A stretch of DNA of 64,000 nt from an uncultured Bacteroidales bacterium (lineage in GTDB: Bacteria; Bacteroidota; Bacteroidia; Bacteroidales; P3): the NCBI GenBank assembly GCA_944321735.1, contig CALUMK010000002.1, positions 167,596-231,595 on the forward strand. Direction: 5' to 3'. Made by a program: the position numbers and the translations under genes. Shown here in pieces: positions 1 through 9,080 of this stretch. Position 1 is the stretch's first letter, and every line of letters starts with the position of its first letter. A model generated the notes under the pieces. That model saw only the letters and a list, made by a program, of their open reading frames with translations, made no database searches and was not told where the DNA came from.

Positions 1-897
1 GTGTTCAGTCCGGATCTGCCTGTATGGAATACGGATTTGGACATGGGCGTGATTCCGGATGCTTTGCAGAATCCGGGGGCGAATTTGGATTTTGAAAGGC
101 CTTACATCTTGGTATCTTTGGACTGCAATGCGGATATTCCGATGAATGCCGATTTGGAATTTGTTCCATGGAGCGAAGATGCCGACTGGTCTTCCTCCCG
201 GCAGCAAGCCCGGATTCACTTGCCCGCCATTTCAGAACGGGTGGATGGGCCATTGGATTTCTATCTTTGCAATAATCCGGATTTGGTACCGGAAGGGGGG
301 ATTTTCGTAGAAACCGATGTGCCTGAACTCTTTCGCCATATGCCGGATTTGGTGTTGGTGAATGTCAGGATGGAATCCGATACGACGAGGCTTCATACGT
401 ATTCTTTTGTAGATGAGTATCACGCAGATGTGGCAGTGCATATCGATATTCCTGTCGTGTTCGGGGAGGAACTTTTCCTTCCTTTCGGGGATACATTGAT
501 GAACAATATTCCGGAATCTTTGTCGGTTTATATGGAGGAGGATGCCTTGGTGATTTACGGAGAGTCTATCAATACTTATCCGATGGACATGGCTATCAGT
601 TTGATGCTGCTGGATGCCGATCACCGGGTATTGCCCCTTGAGACGGGAGAACCTCAGATATTGGATGCCTCGACTGATGGCAAGCCGGTCCGTGTTCCCG
701 TAGAATACAGGATTGTGGATAGCAGGGGGATTTTGGCAGCGTATCCCATGAAATATTTGTATGTGTCTTGCGAGGCTTTGTCCAATGAAGGTGCTGTTGG
801 GTTGCCGGTTCGTCATTCTTCGTTTTTTCAAGCTTTCTTGAAATTGAAGAAGACTGGGGGCATTGCTTTCGACTTGGATGAAATTGGGGCTGAATGA
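1..897 (+). CDS. Hypothetical protein, probably 5'-truncated by the window edge
   Basis: I do not recognise this protein. The frame is open from the first base and the GTG at position 1 is probably internal, so the N-terminus is likely missing. The visible 298 residues are rich in Asp, Pro and Val with alternating hydrophobic stretches, which suggests beta-sandwich structure, and there is no membrane segment. It lies 25 bases before a DUF5723 outer-membrane gene on the same strand, so the two are likely co-transcribed and this one may be a surface or periplasmic partner. That role is inference from position only. Confidence 0.6.
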   Translation: MFSPDLPVWNTDLDMGVIPDALQNPGANLDFERPYILVSLDCNADIPMNADLEFVPWSEDADWSSSRQQARIHLPAISERVDGPLDFYLCNNPDLVPEGGIFVETDVPELFRHMPDLVLVNVRMESDTTRLHTYSFVDEYHADVAVHIDIPVVFGEELFLPFGDTLMNNIPESLSVYMEEDALVIYGESINTYPMDMAISLMLLDADHRVLPLETGEPQILDASTDGKPVRVPVEYRIVDSRGILAAYPMKYLYVSCEALSNEGAVGLPVRHSSFFQAFLKLKKTGGIAFDLDEIGAE

Positions 898-922
898 TGC
901 AGTTTTCCTATAGAATCGATTG

Positions 923-2413
923 ATGATGAAGAGACTGTTTGTTATGCTTGTTTTGGGGACCATGGCATGGGCTTCGGTTCGGTCGCAGTCCCCGGTATCA
1001 GGGATCGAGTATTTCCAGCCGGGGTATAGCTACCGTCATTTGCTGAATCCGGCTTTTGTCCCTTTATGCGGTTATGTGGGGATTCCGGTTTTGGGTAATC
1101 TCAATGCCAGCGTGGGCAGCAATATGGGACTTTCGACCTTGCTATATCCTTTGTCGGACGGGAGTCTGGGTACTTTCATGCATCCGGAAGTGGATGCCGA
1201 TGCCTTTATGAAAAAAATCCATAGGCGGAATTATGCGGGCATGGATTTCCAGACAGCTCTGTTGTCTGGAGGATGGTTTATGGGAAAATCCTTTTGGAAC
1301 GTGAATGTCTCGGTAAGAGGAATGTTGCAGATGGGATTGCCTTACGAGTTTTTTGAATTTGCCAAGAAAGGAATGCAGGGGAATCCTTCGGAATACACGA
1401 TGGAAAATCTGGAGTTCTCTGCCAGAGCCTATCTGGAGTTAGCTGTTGGTTATGCTCGTCCGATTCACCCGGATATAACGGTTGGCGGTAAGTTCAAGTT
1501 CTTGGTGGGGTTGACAGAGATGGAATTTCGTGCGGAACGTGTCGATGCTTATTTGAGTGAAGATGCCTGGAAGGTCAACAGTTCGGCTGATTTCCAGGTA
1601 TTCGGCCGGTTGATTGATCCGGATTGGCCAGATCGGCAAAGTCTTCCTTATTTGACATTGGGTGATGTGCGGCCGTCTGGATATGGGATAGCGGTGGATA
1701 TGGGGGCGGAATACCGTCCGTCTTTCCTTCCCGGTCTTCGTTTCTCGCTATCCTTGCTCGATTTGGGTTTTTTGGCGTATCCCGCTCAGGACATAACGCG
1801 GTATTCGGCTTCTGGCGAAGTTCAGTATGATGGTCTGGAAGAAATCGGTCCCGGATTGGATGTGGAGGAGGCGATAAAGAATACGTTGGACGATATGTTT
1901 TCGATGTTTGATTTTGGGAAGACGGACGTGGAAAAATCGGTTGGCCGGATGTTGAATCCAGTCCTGAACATGGGCGTGGAATATGCTTTATGGAACAATC
2001 GTTTTAGTGTCGGGCTGTTGAATACGACAACCTTCCATCACTGCTATACGGAGAATGAATTGTCGGTGGTGGCCAATCTTCGGCCGGTGCGTTGGTTTTC
2101 GTTCTCGCTGGCCTATTCGTTCCTTGCCGGTGCGAACGGTCTCGGCTGGGCATTGAATTTCAGTCCGGATGTAGGGCTGAACCTGTTTTTGGCATCCAAT
2201 TACCTTCCTTTGTCGGTTAGCCCTCAGCTGATTCCTCTCAAGCGGGCTCATGTCGATATACAGTTCGGGTTGGTTGTCCCATTGGGAAGGAACAGGTTGG
2301 CCATCGAAGACAAGAATCCTATGGATGTGAATGTTTTTCCATATACTCCGAAAGATTCCTTCGGTGGATGGAAGCAGGCCGGGCAGAAAGGCAAGAAAGT
2401 GAAGATAAGATGA
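923..2413 (+). CDS. DUF5723 family outer-membrane protein
   Basis: The protein has an N-terminal signal peptide (hydrophobic core VMLVLGTMAWASVRS, cleavage likely near residue 20) followed by the opening typical of DUF5723: a motif around HLLNPAFVP and a glycine-rich GYVGIPVLGNLNASVG stretch. The rest alternates aromatic and polar residues as in a beta-barrel, so an outer-membrane location is likely; the molecular function of the family is unknown. The frame can be opened at TTG 920, but ATG 923 or ATG 926 is a better start. The stop overlaps the queE start as ATGA (2410-2413), so translation is probably coupled to queE although the functions seem unrelated. Confidence 0.8.
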   Translation: MMKRLFVMLVLGTMAWASVRSQSPVSGIEYFQPGYSYRHLLNPAFVPLCGYVGIPVLGNLNASVGSNMGLSTLLYPLSDGSLGTFMHPEVDADAFMKKIHRRNYAGMDFQTALLSGGWFMGKSFWNVNVSVRGMLQMGLPYEFFEFAKKGMQGNPSEYTMENLEFSARAYLELAVGYARPIHPDITVGGKFKFLVGLTEMEFRAERVDAYLSEDAWKVNSSADFQVFGRLIDPDWPDRQSLPYLTLGDVRPSGYGIAVDMGAEYRPSFLPGLRFSLSLLDLGFLAYPAQDITRYSASGEVQYDGLEEIGPGLDVEEAIKNTLDDMFSMFDFGKTDVEKSVGRMLNPVLNMGVEYALWNNRFSVGLLNTTTFHHCYTENELSVVANLRPVRWFSFSLAYSFLAGANGLGWALNFSPDVGLNLFLASNYLPLSVSPQLIPLKRAHVDIQFGLVVPLGRNRLAIEDKNPMDVNVFPYTPKDSFGGWKQAGQKGKKVKIR

Positions 2414-3030
2414 GGATGAATACAGGAAAGAATGCGCTACTTCCGGTAGTGGAATGTTTTTATTCGTTGCAGGGCGAAGGCGCTCATGCAGGCTGGCCGG
2501 CTTTTTTTATCCGTTTGGCCGGCTGTCGCAATGCTTGCAGCTTTTGCGATACCAAGGAGTCCTGGAGCGAAGAAGGATATCCTCGGCTCAGCCCGGAGGA
2601 ATTGGCAAAGAAGGTATTGGCGTCAGGAGCGAAGGCCTGCGTATTGACAGGAGGCGAGCCCTTGTTGCACGATTTGACGGCATTGTGCCGCTGTTTGAAG
2701 GATGCCGGGATTGATCTTTGGTTGGAGACTTCCGGATCCGAACCTTTGTCCGGGCAGTGGGATTGGGTCTGCCTTTCTCCCAAGAAAGGCATTCCGGTAG
2801 ATGGCAGCTGTTATGCGGCGGCTTCGGAATTGAAGGTGGTGGTGGAAAGCCCGGCCGATTTCGTTTTTGCCGAAGAACAGGCCGGAAAAGTAGGGGCGCA
2901 TTGCCTTTGCTATTTGCAGAGCGAATGGAGCGTTTCATCGGATATGTTGCCGGGCATACTTTCCTATATTATGCGGTATCCAGGCTGGAAACTTTCGTTG
3001 CAACAGCATAAAATATTGAATGTTAGGTGA
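2410..3030 (+). CDS. queE: 7-carboxy-7-deazaguanine synthase QueE
   Basis: QueE is a radical SAM enzyme that contracts the ring of 6-carboxytetrahydropterin to 7-carboxy-7-deazaguanine in queuosine synthesis. The cluster-binding motif CRNACSFCDT lies near residue 40, preceded by the family motif FYSLQGEGAHAGWPAFFIRL, and TGGEP follows near residue 80. At about 206 residues it has the usual size for the short form. ATG 2410 is chosen because it precedes all conserved sequence and forms an ATGA overlap with the upstream gene; a longer reading from 2368 would run inside that gene. No other queuosine genes lie in the window. A hairpin with a T-tract follows at 3071. Confidence 0.95.
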   Translation: MRMNTGKNALLPVVECFYSLQGEGAHAGWPAFFIRLAGCRNACSFCDTKESWSEEGYPRLSPEELAKKVLASGAKACVLTGGEPLLHDLTALCRCLKDAGIDLWLETSGSEPLSGQWDWVCLSPKKGIPVDGSCYAAASELKVVVESPADFVFAEEQAGKVGAHCLCYLQSEWSVSSDMLPGILSYIMRYPGWKLSLQQHKILNVR

Positions 3031-3070
3031 TTTTTGTCTGCGGACTGCTATGGTGGATTCTGTTTCCCGG

Positions 3071-3098
3071 CGAGAGATCCGACTCTCGATCTTTTTTG
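3071..3098 (+). terminator. Rho-independent terminator after queE
   Basis: The stem CGAGAG/CTCTCG (3071-3076 and 3083-3088) with a 6-base loop is followed by a T-tract. It lies between the queE stop and the next gene. Confidence 0.7.
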
Positions 3099-3111
3099 CT
3101 AAATTCGCCCC

Positions 3112-5697
3112 ATGATAGTAAGAACCGGTTTTCGACGGACGCTGATATTGCTCCTTCTCTTGGCAAGTTTCTGCTTGAGACTGTACGGCACGCATCAAAA
3201 GGCTGCAGAATTGATTGTGGAGCATGTTTCCGGTTATACCTACAAGGCTAAGCTCTATACATATACCTTTACGCAGACCGATGTGGACCGGCCTCAGCTC
3301 GAGATTGGCTGGGGAGACGGTACGACCACTATTCTGACCCGTTCCCGGGAAGTGACACTGGATAACGATACGAAGCTGAATTATTATGAAGGGACGCATA
3401 CGTATGCGGGACCAGGGACTTATACATTGTATATGGAAGACCCCAATCGCAATTCCGGGGTGGTCAATGTGCCCAACAGCGTGTTGACATACATGTATAT
3501 TTCGACGACGATTACGATAAGCCCTTGGTTGGGGGAGGGCAATAGCAGCCCTGTCACGACAAGAAGCCCGGTGGACGATATGGCCTGCTTGGGACGTCGT
3601 TACGAGCATAACCCGGCTGCTTATGACCCAGATGGGGACAGCCTTTCGTATCATTTGATACCGTGCCGGGGCGAAGGAGGAGAATCGATACCCGGTTATA
3701 CGTATCCAGCTGCGAGCGACACCTTTATGATTGACCCTTATACCGGCACGCTGGTATGGGATGCCCCGATGGCGCAGGGAGAGTACAATGCGGCGATATT
3801 GATCGAGGAGTGGCGCAATAAAATCAAGATAGGGGATGTGACCAGAGATATGCAGATTATCGTCCGGGCTTGCGAGAATCTCCCTCCTTCGATAGAATGC
3901 GATGAATCCTATTGTGTGACAGCCGGGCAGACTTTGATGTTCCCTGTATGGGTTTTGGATCGAGGACGGAACAGGCTGAAGCTTGAAGTTTCGGGCGAGG
4001 TGATGCAAGGAGGCGTCAGAGCCGGTCTCCAGACGGTTTATTCCGGCGAGGATTCGGCATTTTATTTCTTTTATTGGAATACCTCTCTTTCCGATTCCAG
4101 GGATAAGGAATATATGCTGTATTTGCGGGCTGAAGACGATGGGGATCCGGCTTTGAGTTCGGTCAAGATTGTCAGAGTGAAAGTAATGGCGCCGCCTTCT
4201 GTTTTCGAGGAGCCAAGGATAGAAGAGGATGGGTTTTATCTGACATGGACAGCGAGTGTGAGTCCTCATGCGGCTTCTTACGAGTTGTATCGCCGGGATT
4301 GTTACCGGAAAGAGCCTGTTTACGATTCGTGCCAGGTCGGCATAGGGGATGATACTTACCGGCTGGTGGCGGACTTGCCCTTGGATCAACCTTATTATTT
4401 CGATTCGGACGTGCTGGAAGGACGGGAGTATTGCTATCGGCTGCTGACCCGTTTCCCGGATGGGGATATGAGCAAGCAGTCGGATCCGGTTTGCTTGCAG
4501 TTGCGTAATATACATCCTCTTTTGACCAAGGTCGATGTGCTTTCTACGGATGAAGTGCAAGGACGGATGGCGGTGGAATGGGTTGCGCCGGAGGATTTGG
4601 ATACATCGCGGGAATGGACTTATAGCCTTTATGCAGGGATTTCTCCCGACAGCCTGTTTTTCGAGGCGTCATTTCCTTTTGCCGAAAGGGTCATATACCA
4701 GGATTCCGGTCTGAATACGGTTCGCCATCGTTATTTTTACCGGGTTGCCATGGATTCCGTGCCCGGATTGCAAGCTTCTTCGGTTTATTTGAAGGCGGAA
4801 GGTCTGACGCATCGGATCCGGCTTGACTGGGATTTGGAGCATCCCTGGATGAATTACAGGTATGATGTTTATCGTTACGAAGATTCTGTGGGAGGATTTT
4901 GTTTGATAGGAAGTTCCGAATCATCCTTTTATGATGATACGGAAGTGAAGGTGGACAAAGAATACCGCTATTATGTGGAAGCGGTAGGAGGCTATGGTTC
5001 GCAGGCAATACCTGACACATTGTACAACAGATCGAATATTGCCGGGGCAATGGCTATGGAAGGACTTCCTTGCCAGCCATGGTTGGATTTGGCCAATTCT
5101 TCGTGTTCCCCTTTGTCAAATACCTTGGTTTGGGATTTTGACAGTCTTTTCTTGTTTTCGGGGATTGTCGATACGGCTTGGTCTGCAGCGGAAAGGGACG
5201 AGTGCGAAGCTTCGGTATCCTATTACGAAGTTTTCCGGAAAAACGCCGTGGACATGGATTACGAGTGGCTGGCCACCGTGGAGGATAAAGAATATGTCGA
5301 TAACGATCCGGGTTCTTTGTTTTGTTGGTATTATGTGGTGGCAGTCAACGAGTCGGATATGGCAGGGATGCCCAGCAACGAGGTCTTTGCGGACAATTGG
5401 GATTGTTTTTCATTTGAATTGCCGGATGTGTTTACTCCCAATGGGGATAGCTATAATGAGACTTGGACTGCTATCGACCCCTTGCATATCGATCACTTCC
5501 ATGTCAAAGTTGTCAACCGTTGGGGGGTAACGGTCTTTTCTTCTTCGGATCCGGAATTTTCCTGGAATGGGAAGGTCAACAATACGGGAGCGGACTGCCC
5601 GGACGGTCCCTATTTTTATGTGGCAGAGTTTGAAGTCCGTGCAGAAGGGAAGACGTTTAAGAAGGTTCAGTCTGGGAGTGTTTCCATTTTGAGATAA
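3112..5697 (+). CDS. Secreted multidomain protein with gliding-motility C-terminal (T9SS type B) domain
   Basis: The protein has a signal peptide (LILLLLLASFCLRLYG) and then about 750 residues of repeated beta-sandwich modules, several resembling fibronectin type III or PKD folds (for example around residues 50-110, 360-460 and 550-620). It ends in a gliding-motility-associated C-terminal domain: FTPNGDSYNETW near residue 780, a VVNRWG motif and a WNG motif. In Bacteroidota that domain directs export through the type IX system and attachment at the cell surface. Function beyond a large surface or adhesin-like protein cannot be assigned. A -7-like TAAATTCG at 3100-3107 is so close to the ATG that the message may be nearly leaderless. 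A hairpin repeat array starts exactly at the stop codon. Confidence 0.88.
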   Translation: MIVRTGFRRTLILLLLLASFCLRLYGTHQKAAELIVEHVSGYTYKAKLYTYTFTQTDVDRPQLEIGWGDGTTTILTRSREVTLDNDTKLNYYEGTHTYAGPGTYTLYMEDPNRNSGVVNVPNSVLTYMYISTTITISPWLGEGNSSPVTTRSPVDDMACLGRRYEHNPAAYDPDGDSLSYHLIPCRGEGGESIPGYTYPAASDTFMIDPYTGTLVWDAPMAQGEYNAAILIEEWRNKIKIGDVTRDMQIIVRACENLPPSIECDESYCVTAGQTLMFPVWVLDRGRNRLKLEVSGEVMQGGVRAGLQTVYSGEDSAFYFFYWNTSLSDSRDKEYMLYLRAEDDGDPALSSVKIVRVKVMAPPSVFEEPRIEEDGFYLTWTASVSPHAASYELYRRDCYRKEPVYDSCQVGIGDDTYRLVADLPLDQPYYFDSDVLEGREYCYRLLTRFPDGDMSKQSDPVCLQLRNIHPLLTKVDVLSTDEVQGRMAVEWVAPEDLDTSREWTYSLYAGISPDSLFFEASFPFAERVIYQDSGLNTVRHRYFYRVAMDSVPGLQASSVYLKAEGLTHRIRLDWDLEHPWMNYRYDVYRYEDSVGGFCLIGSSESSFYDDTEVKVDKEYRYYVEAVGGYGSQAIPDTLYNRSNIAGAMAMEGLPCQPWLDLANSSCSPLSNTLVWDFDSLFLFSGIVDTAWSAAERDECEASVSYYEVFRKNAVDMDYEWLATVEDKEYVDNDPGSLFCWYYVVAVNESDMAGMPSNEVFADNWDCFSFELPDVFTPNGDSYNETWTAIDPLHIDHFHVKVVNRWGVTVFSSSDPEFSWNGKVNNTGADCPDGPYFYVAEFEVRAEGKTFKKVQSGSVSILR

Positions 5698-5976
5698 ACG
5701 CATTTATAGCGGCATCTACTTTGTTGCGAGCCTTGTCCAAGTCGGTCACATACGGAAGTATGCTCCCTCCTTGGCCAGCGGCTCGACGCCTCGTAGCTGC
5801 TCGCTATAAATGCGTTTCTCATATTGAGCGGCATCTACTTTGTTGCGAGCCTTGTCCAAGTCGGTCACATACTTGAGTATGCTCCCTCCTTGGCCAGCGG
5901 CTCGACGCCTCGTAGCTGCTCGCTATAAATGCGTTTCTCATATTGAGCGGCATCTACTTTGTTGCGAGCCTTGTCC
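5691..5976 (+). repeat. Tandem hairpin-repeat array (two full copies, one truncated; family A)
   Basis: The 119-base unit repeats with starts at 5708, 5827 and 5946. Left boxes (ATCTACTTTGTTGCG) are at 5714, 5833 and 5952; right boxes (GACGCCTCGTAGCT) at 5785 and 5904. The apical stem CATAC/GTATG is at 5749-5753 and 5758-5762. Inner stems are GAGCC/GGCTC and CCAAG/CTTGG. The outer arm 5691-5710 contains the stop codon of the preceding gene, and its near-complement lies at 5803-5820. The third copy breaks off after the left box and about ten further bases. The two full copies are almost identical, differing mainly in the apical loop. Confidence 0.9.
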
Positions 5977-5998
5977 GGCAGAGTCCCCTATGGATTTA

Positions 5999-7510
5999 TC
6001 AAAAGACCGAATAGATGAAAGGTTCGCTGCTGGCATGTTCTTTGAAGAGAATTAAAAGGACAGCGATAGCCAGGGTAATCAGGAACTGGAGCCAGCGGGG
6101 AGATTGGCAGAAAAGGCGTTCTGATTTTCTTTTGAGACGTTCCGGCACAAGAATGACAAGGATGAATGCCAAAAGCAGCAAGGCAAGGCAAACGTGCTGC
6201 TGGCAGATAAGAAGCGGCCTTGACCAATCCATGGGGCTGAACAGGCCGAGAAACATCTCGGCTGCGTTCTGCAAGTTGGGCGAGCGGAACAGGATCCAGC
6301 TGAGACTCACCAATTGGAATGTTATGAACCATCCAAGGAACCGCCAGAGGCGGGATTTCTCTGCTTGATGCTGCCATCCGGTAGCTTTTTCGAGGCATAA
6401 TAAAAGACCGTGAATCCCACCCCAGAGCAAGAATCCCATTCCAGCGCCATGCCAGAATCCGGCCACAAGCATGGTGGTCATCAAAGCTATGCCGCAACGT
6501 GCCATGCCATGGCGATTGCCTCCGAGTGGAATATAGAGGTAGTCCCGGAACCAGCTGGAGAGCGAGATATGCCAACGTCTCCAGAACGAGGTCAAGGAAG
6601 AGGCTTTGTACGGTGTCCGGAAATTCTCGGGAAGCTGGAACCCAAAGAGGGCGGCAATACCGATGGCAATATCGGTATAACCCGAAAAATCGCAATAAAT
6701 CCGGAAGCTGAACGCATAGACAGCCATCCATTTTTCTATCGGGCTGAATGATTCCGGTTCGGCGAAGACCGGGGCAGAGACATGCAAGGATATATAATCG
6801 GCAAATACGATTTTTTTGACCAGTCCCATCAGAATCAGGAAAAGTGCGGAAGAAAATTCCTTGACACTGAGCATATAGTGTTTTTGCAATTGAGGCATGA
6901 ATTGCCCGGCTCGGACAATAGGGCCGGCAACCAACTGCGGGAAGAAACAAAAGTAGAAGCTGAAATCGCCCAGGTTCTTGGTGGCGTGGATTTGGCCTCG
7001 CTTGAGGTCGATGAGATAGCTTATTGCCTGGAAAGTGAAGAAAGACAGTCCAATAGGGGGTATGAGCTTTTCTATGTGGAAAATTCCGTTTTCCATCGGG
7101 TTGGATAGGAAGGAAGCGGAAAAATAGTCGATGGCTGGCAGGCCGGTATCGAACAGGGCATTGAAAACCTGTGTGAAGAATGCGCTGTATTTAAAGATGC
7201 CAAGGATGATGAGATTGGCCATGATACCGAGTGCCATCCAGTTTTTCTTTTGCTTCTGCGGCGCGGTATCGATTTGGATCCCGATGCCGAAGTTCAGGAT
7301 GATGGAGAGCAGGAGGATAAAGATGAAATAGCCTCCTGTTTTGTAATAAAAGAAAAAGCTGCAAGCCAGCAGGAATGTGTTGCGGATTTGCGGTTTTTTG
7401 TAGCAGAGGCAGAATCCCGCCAGCGTGACTAGCAGGAATAACCAGAAATCCAGGCTGGTGAACAGGAAACTGCTTTGCGTATGGGTCAGGAACTGCAACA
7501 AATAATCCAT
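5999..7510 (-). CDS. MBOAT family membrane-bound O-acyltransferase (AlgI-like)
   Basis: This is a polytopic membrane protein of 503 residues with about 10-12 hydrophobic segments and family motifs: PQLVAGPIVR near residue 190, a WRRWHISLSSWFRDYLYIPL block near residue 315, and the predicted catalytic histidine in GFWHGAG followed by WGGIHG. AlgI-type MBOAT proteins move acyl (often acetyl) groups across the membrane onto extracellular polysaccharide or peptidoglycan. It is the last gene of a minus-strand operon, starting 1 base after the stop of an SGNH-like periplasmic protein, which is the usual partner type. The acceptor substrate cannot be read from the sequence. Confidence 0.92.
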   Translation of the reverse strand: MDYLLQFLTHTQSSFLFTSLDFWLFLLVTLAGFCLCYKKPQIRNTFLLACSFFFYYKTGGYFIFILLLSIILNFGIGIQIDTAPQKQKKNWMALGIMANLIILGIFKYSAFFTQVFNALFDTGLPAIDYFSASFLSNPMENGIFHIEKLIPPIGLSFFTFQAISYLIDLKRGQIHATKNLGDFSFYFCFFPQLVAGPIVRAGQFMPQLQKHYMLSVKEFSSALFLILMGLVKKIVFADYISLHVSAPVFAEPESFSPIEKWMAVYAFSFRIYCDFSGYTDIAIGIAALFGFQLPENFRTPYKASSLTSFWRRWHISLSSWFRDYLYIPLGGNRHGMARCGIALMTTMLVAGFWHGAGMGFLLWGGIHGLLLCLEKATGWQHQAEKSRLWRFLGWFITFQLVSLSWILFRSPNLQNAAEMFLGLFSPMDWSRPLLICQQHVCLALLLLAFILVILVPERLKRKSERLFCQSPRWLQFLITLAIAVLLILFKEHASSEPFIYSVF

Positions 7511-7511
7511 G

Positions 7512-9062
7512 TCAGTGCGTTTGGGATACGGGATGGGATTTTTCTATGTGTCTGGCTCGTTCTATGCTCATTTCCCGGCGTTCTTGCTGCAAGAATTGAC
7601 GGTAGGCGTCGAGCAATGCCTTGTAGAAAAGCCGGCCGTTGAGGTTGGTTTTCTCTATGTCGGCCAGATCTGGATTTTTTAGCATTTCTGCTGGATTCCA
7701 GAAAATGCAGGCCGTCTGGAAGGCGGTTTCTTTCTGGATTTGAATCAAGTCTGGCGTATCCGATGGGGAATTTGTCGACTTTGGGGATGAATCCTGCGTG
7801 GCGATCAAGACTACAGGGGTAGATGGCATCAGGCTTCGGATATAGCTCAGTTCCCGGAGCAAATGGAGCCGGAATGTATGATACGGTTGCCCGGAGTCGT
7901 TTTCTGTCCGGGATTGCGCGGTGTCGGACAGTGCAGGCTGATAGAGGATGAGTCCGACATTAGCCAAGAGCATCTGATCGGTTAGGAATCGCCGGTTGTT
8001 GACCGAGAAGACCTTGCCTTTGTTCCTGGGCAGGAAAATGTTGTCAACACTGACGCCGACAGTGTCGTTGAAAGCTATGGCATAGAGATTCCGGTTCCGT
8101 TTCAGAACTAGTTGGAGAAGTATGTTCTGGGTGTTTTTCGGCAAAGGGTAAGAGAGTCGTTGTTGGCCAGGGCATTTGAGCACGGATGCGGGCAGGATGT
8201 TTTCCGGGGAGGATTCCTTGGGGTTTTGTCTGCTGCTGTTGCCGGAGATGGAAATTTTTATGTCTTTCGGCAGTACATCTTCGTGGACAAAAGCTTCCAT
8301 GCATAAACCGGGATAGTTTTGGAAAACGGGGGGGAGGTCGATTCGAATTTGTCCGATATCTTGGCTATGGGAAGCTGTGGCCAAAGCGTTGAGTGGAGGA
8401 GGCCCCAGATAGTAGGTCATGATGCCGAAATTGCCCCGGCGGGTATCGGTTGCAGAGGCGACTTCATGCCAGGTATCGCTTGTCTTTATACGGAAAAGGT
8501 CATTCTTTGCTTCCGGATCAAGGCTGGAGGCCGGCTGGGAAAGGGGAATTATGCCGGGGCCGGATCCTCCGAAGTCGGATTGTATCAATTGACGTAGAGT
8601 GCCGGAGATTCGATTGTCCGGGGCGTATGCCCCTTCATAACAAAGGATGCGGACAAAGTACGGGCGGTTATTGGCCAGGTTCTCGTTCCAGAAGACAGGA
8701 TCAGGGTAGCAGTTTTGGATAAGTTGGGCTTGTTCGGGATGGCTGAGCATTAGTAGCTTGGCAAAGAATTGACGCAAAAGGCGTCTTCCGGCGCCGGTCG
8801 TATCGTATTGAAATGGGGCCAGGGGGATGTCTTGCAGCCGGGCGGACGAAGGAGCGTGCTCTGGAAAACGGTATATCCGTTGGTAGAGTAGCATCAGGCT
8901 GTCCTGCTGCCAGCGTTCATGCAGGCTTTGCTGCACAGGGGCGGGTTGGGTGCCTTCCCAATCGGAAAATCCTTCATGACCAAGCCTTTTCAAGAGGAAA
9001 TGGGCGGCGGAGAGAACCGCTATCGCGCCGAACAGGAACAGAAGGCTTTTCAGAGGTTTCAT
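7512..9062 (-). CDS. Periplasmic SGNH-hydrolase-like protein lacking the catalytic motif
   Basis: The protein has an N-terminal membrane anchor or signal segment (residues 4-24) and then about 490 periplasmic residues. Around residue 140 the segment RILCYEGAYAPDNRISG aligns with the block I of Bacteroidota SGNH/GDSL proteins found next to MBOAT genes, where a GDSQIEGDRIS-type motif is expected, and FGGSGPGIIPL follows as in that family. The nucleophile position of GDS is not Ser here, and near the C-terminus the DxxH motif is also not visible (IEKTNLNGRLFYKALL). I infer a non-catalytic or changed-mechanism partner of the MBOAT protein. The family expectation is from memory, not from an alignment. 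Confidence 0.7.
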   Translation of the reverse strand: MKPLKSLLFLFGAIAVLSAAHFLLKRLGHEGFSDWEGTQPAPVQQSLHERWQQDSLMLLYQRIYRFPEHAPSSARLQDIPLAPFQYDTTGAGRRLLRQFFAKLLMLSHPEQAQLIQNCYPDPVFWNENLANNRPYFVRILCYEGAYAPDNRISGTLRQLIQSDFGGSGPGIIPLSQPASSLDPEAKNDLFRIKTSDTWHEVASATDTRRGNFGIMTYYLGPPPLNALATASHSQDIGQIRIDLPPVFQNYPGLCMEAFVHEDVLPKDIKISISGNSSRQNPKESSPENILPASVLKCPGQQRLSYPLPKNTQNILLQLVLKRNRNLYAIAFNDTVGVSVDNIFLPRNKGKVFSVNNRRFLTDQMLLANVGLILYQPALSDTAQSRTENDSGQPYHTFRLHLLRELSYIRSLMPSTPVVLIATQDSSPKSTNSPSDTPDLIQIQKETAFQTACIFWNPAEMLKNPDLADIEKTNLNGRLFYKALLDAYRQFLQQERREMSIERARHIEKSHPVSQTH

Positions 9063-9080
9063 GGCAGAGGGCTTGCGTTT

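Noticed and set aside
2935-4560. 541-codon open frame on the minus strand
   Set aside because: It lies antisense to queE and the gliding-domain gene, has no family motif and reflects codon bias of the plus-strand gene.
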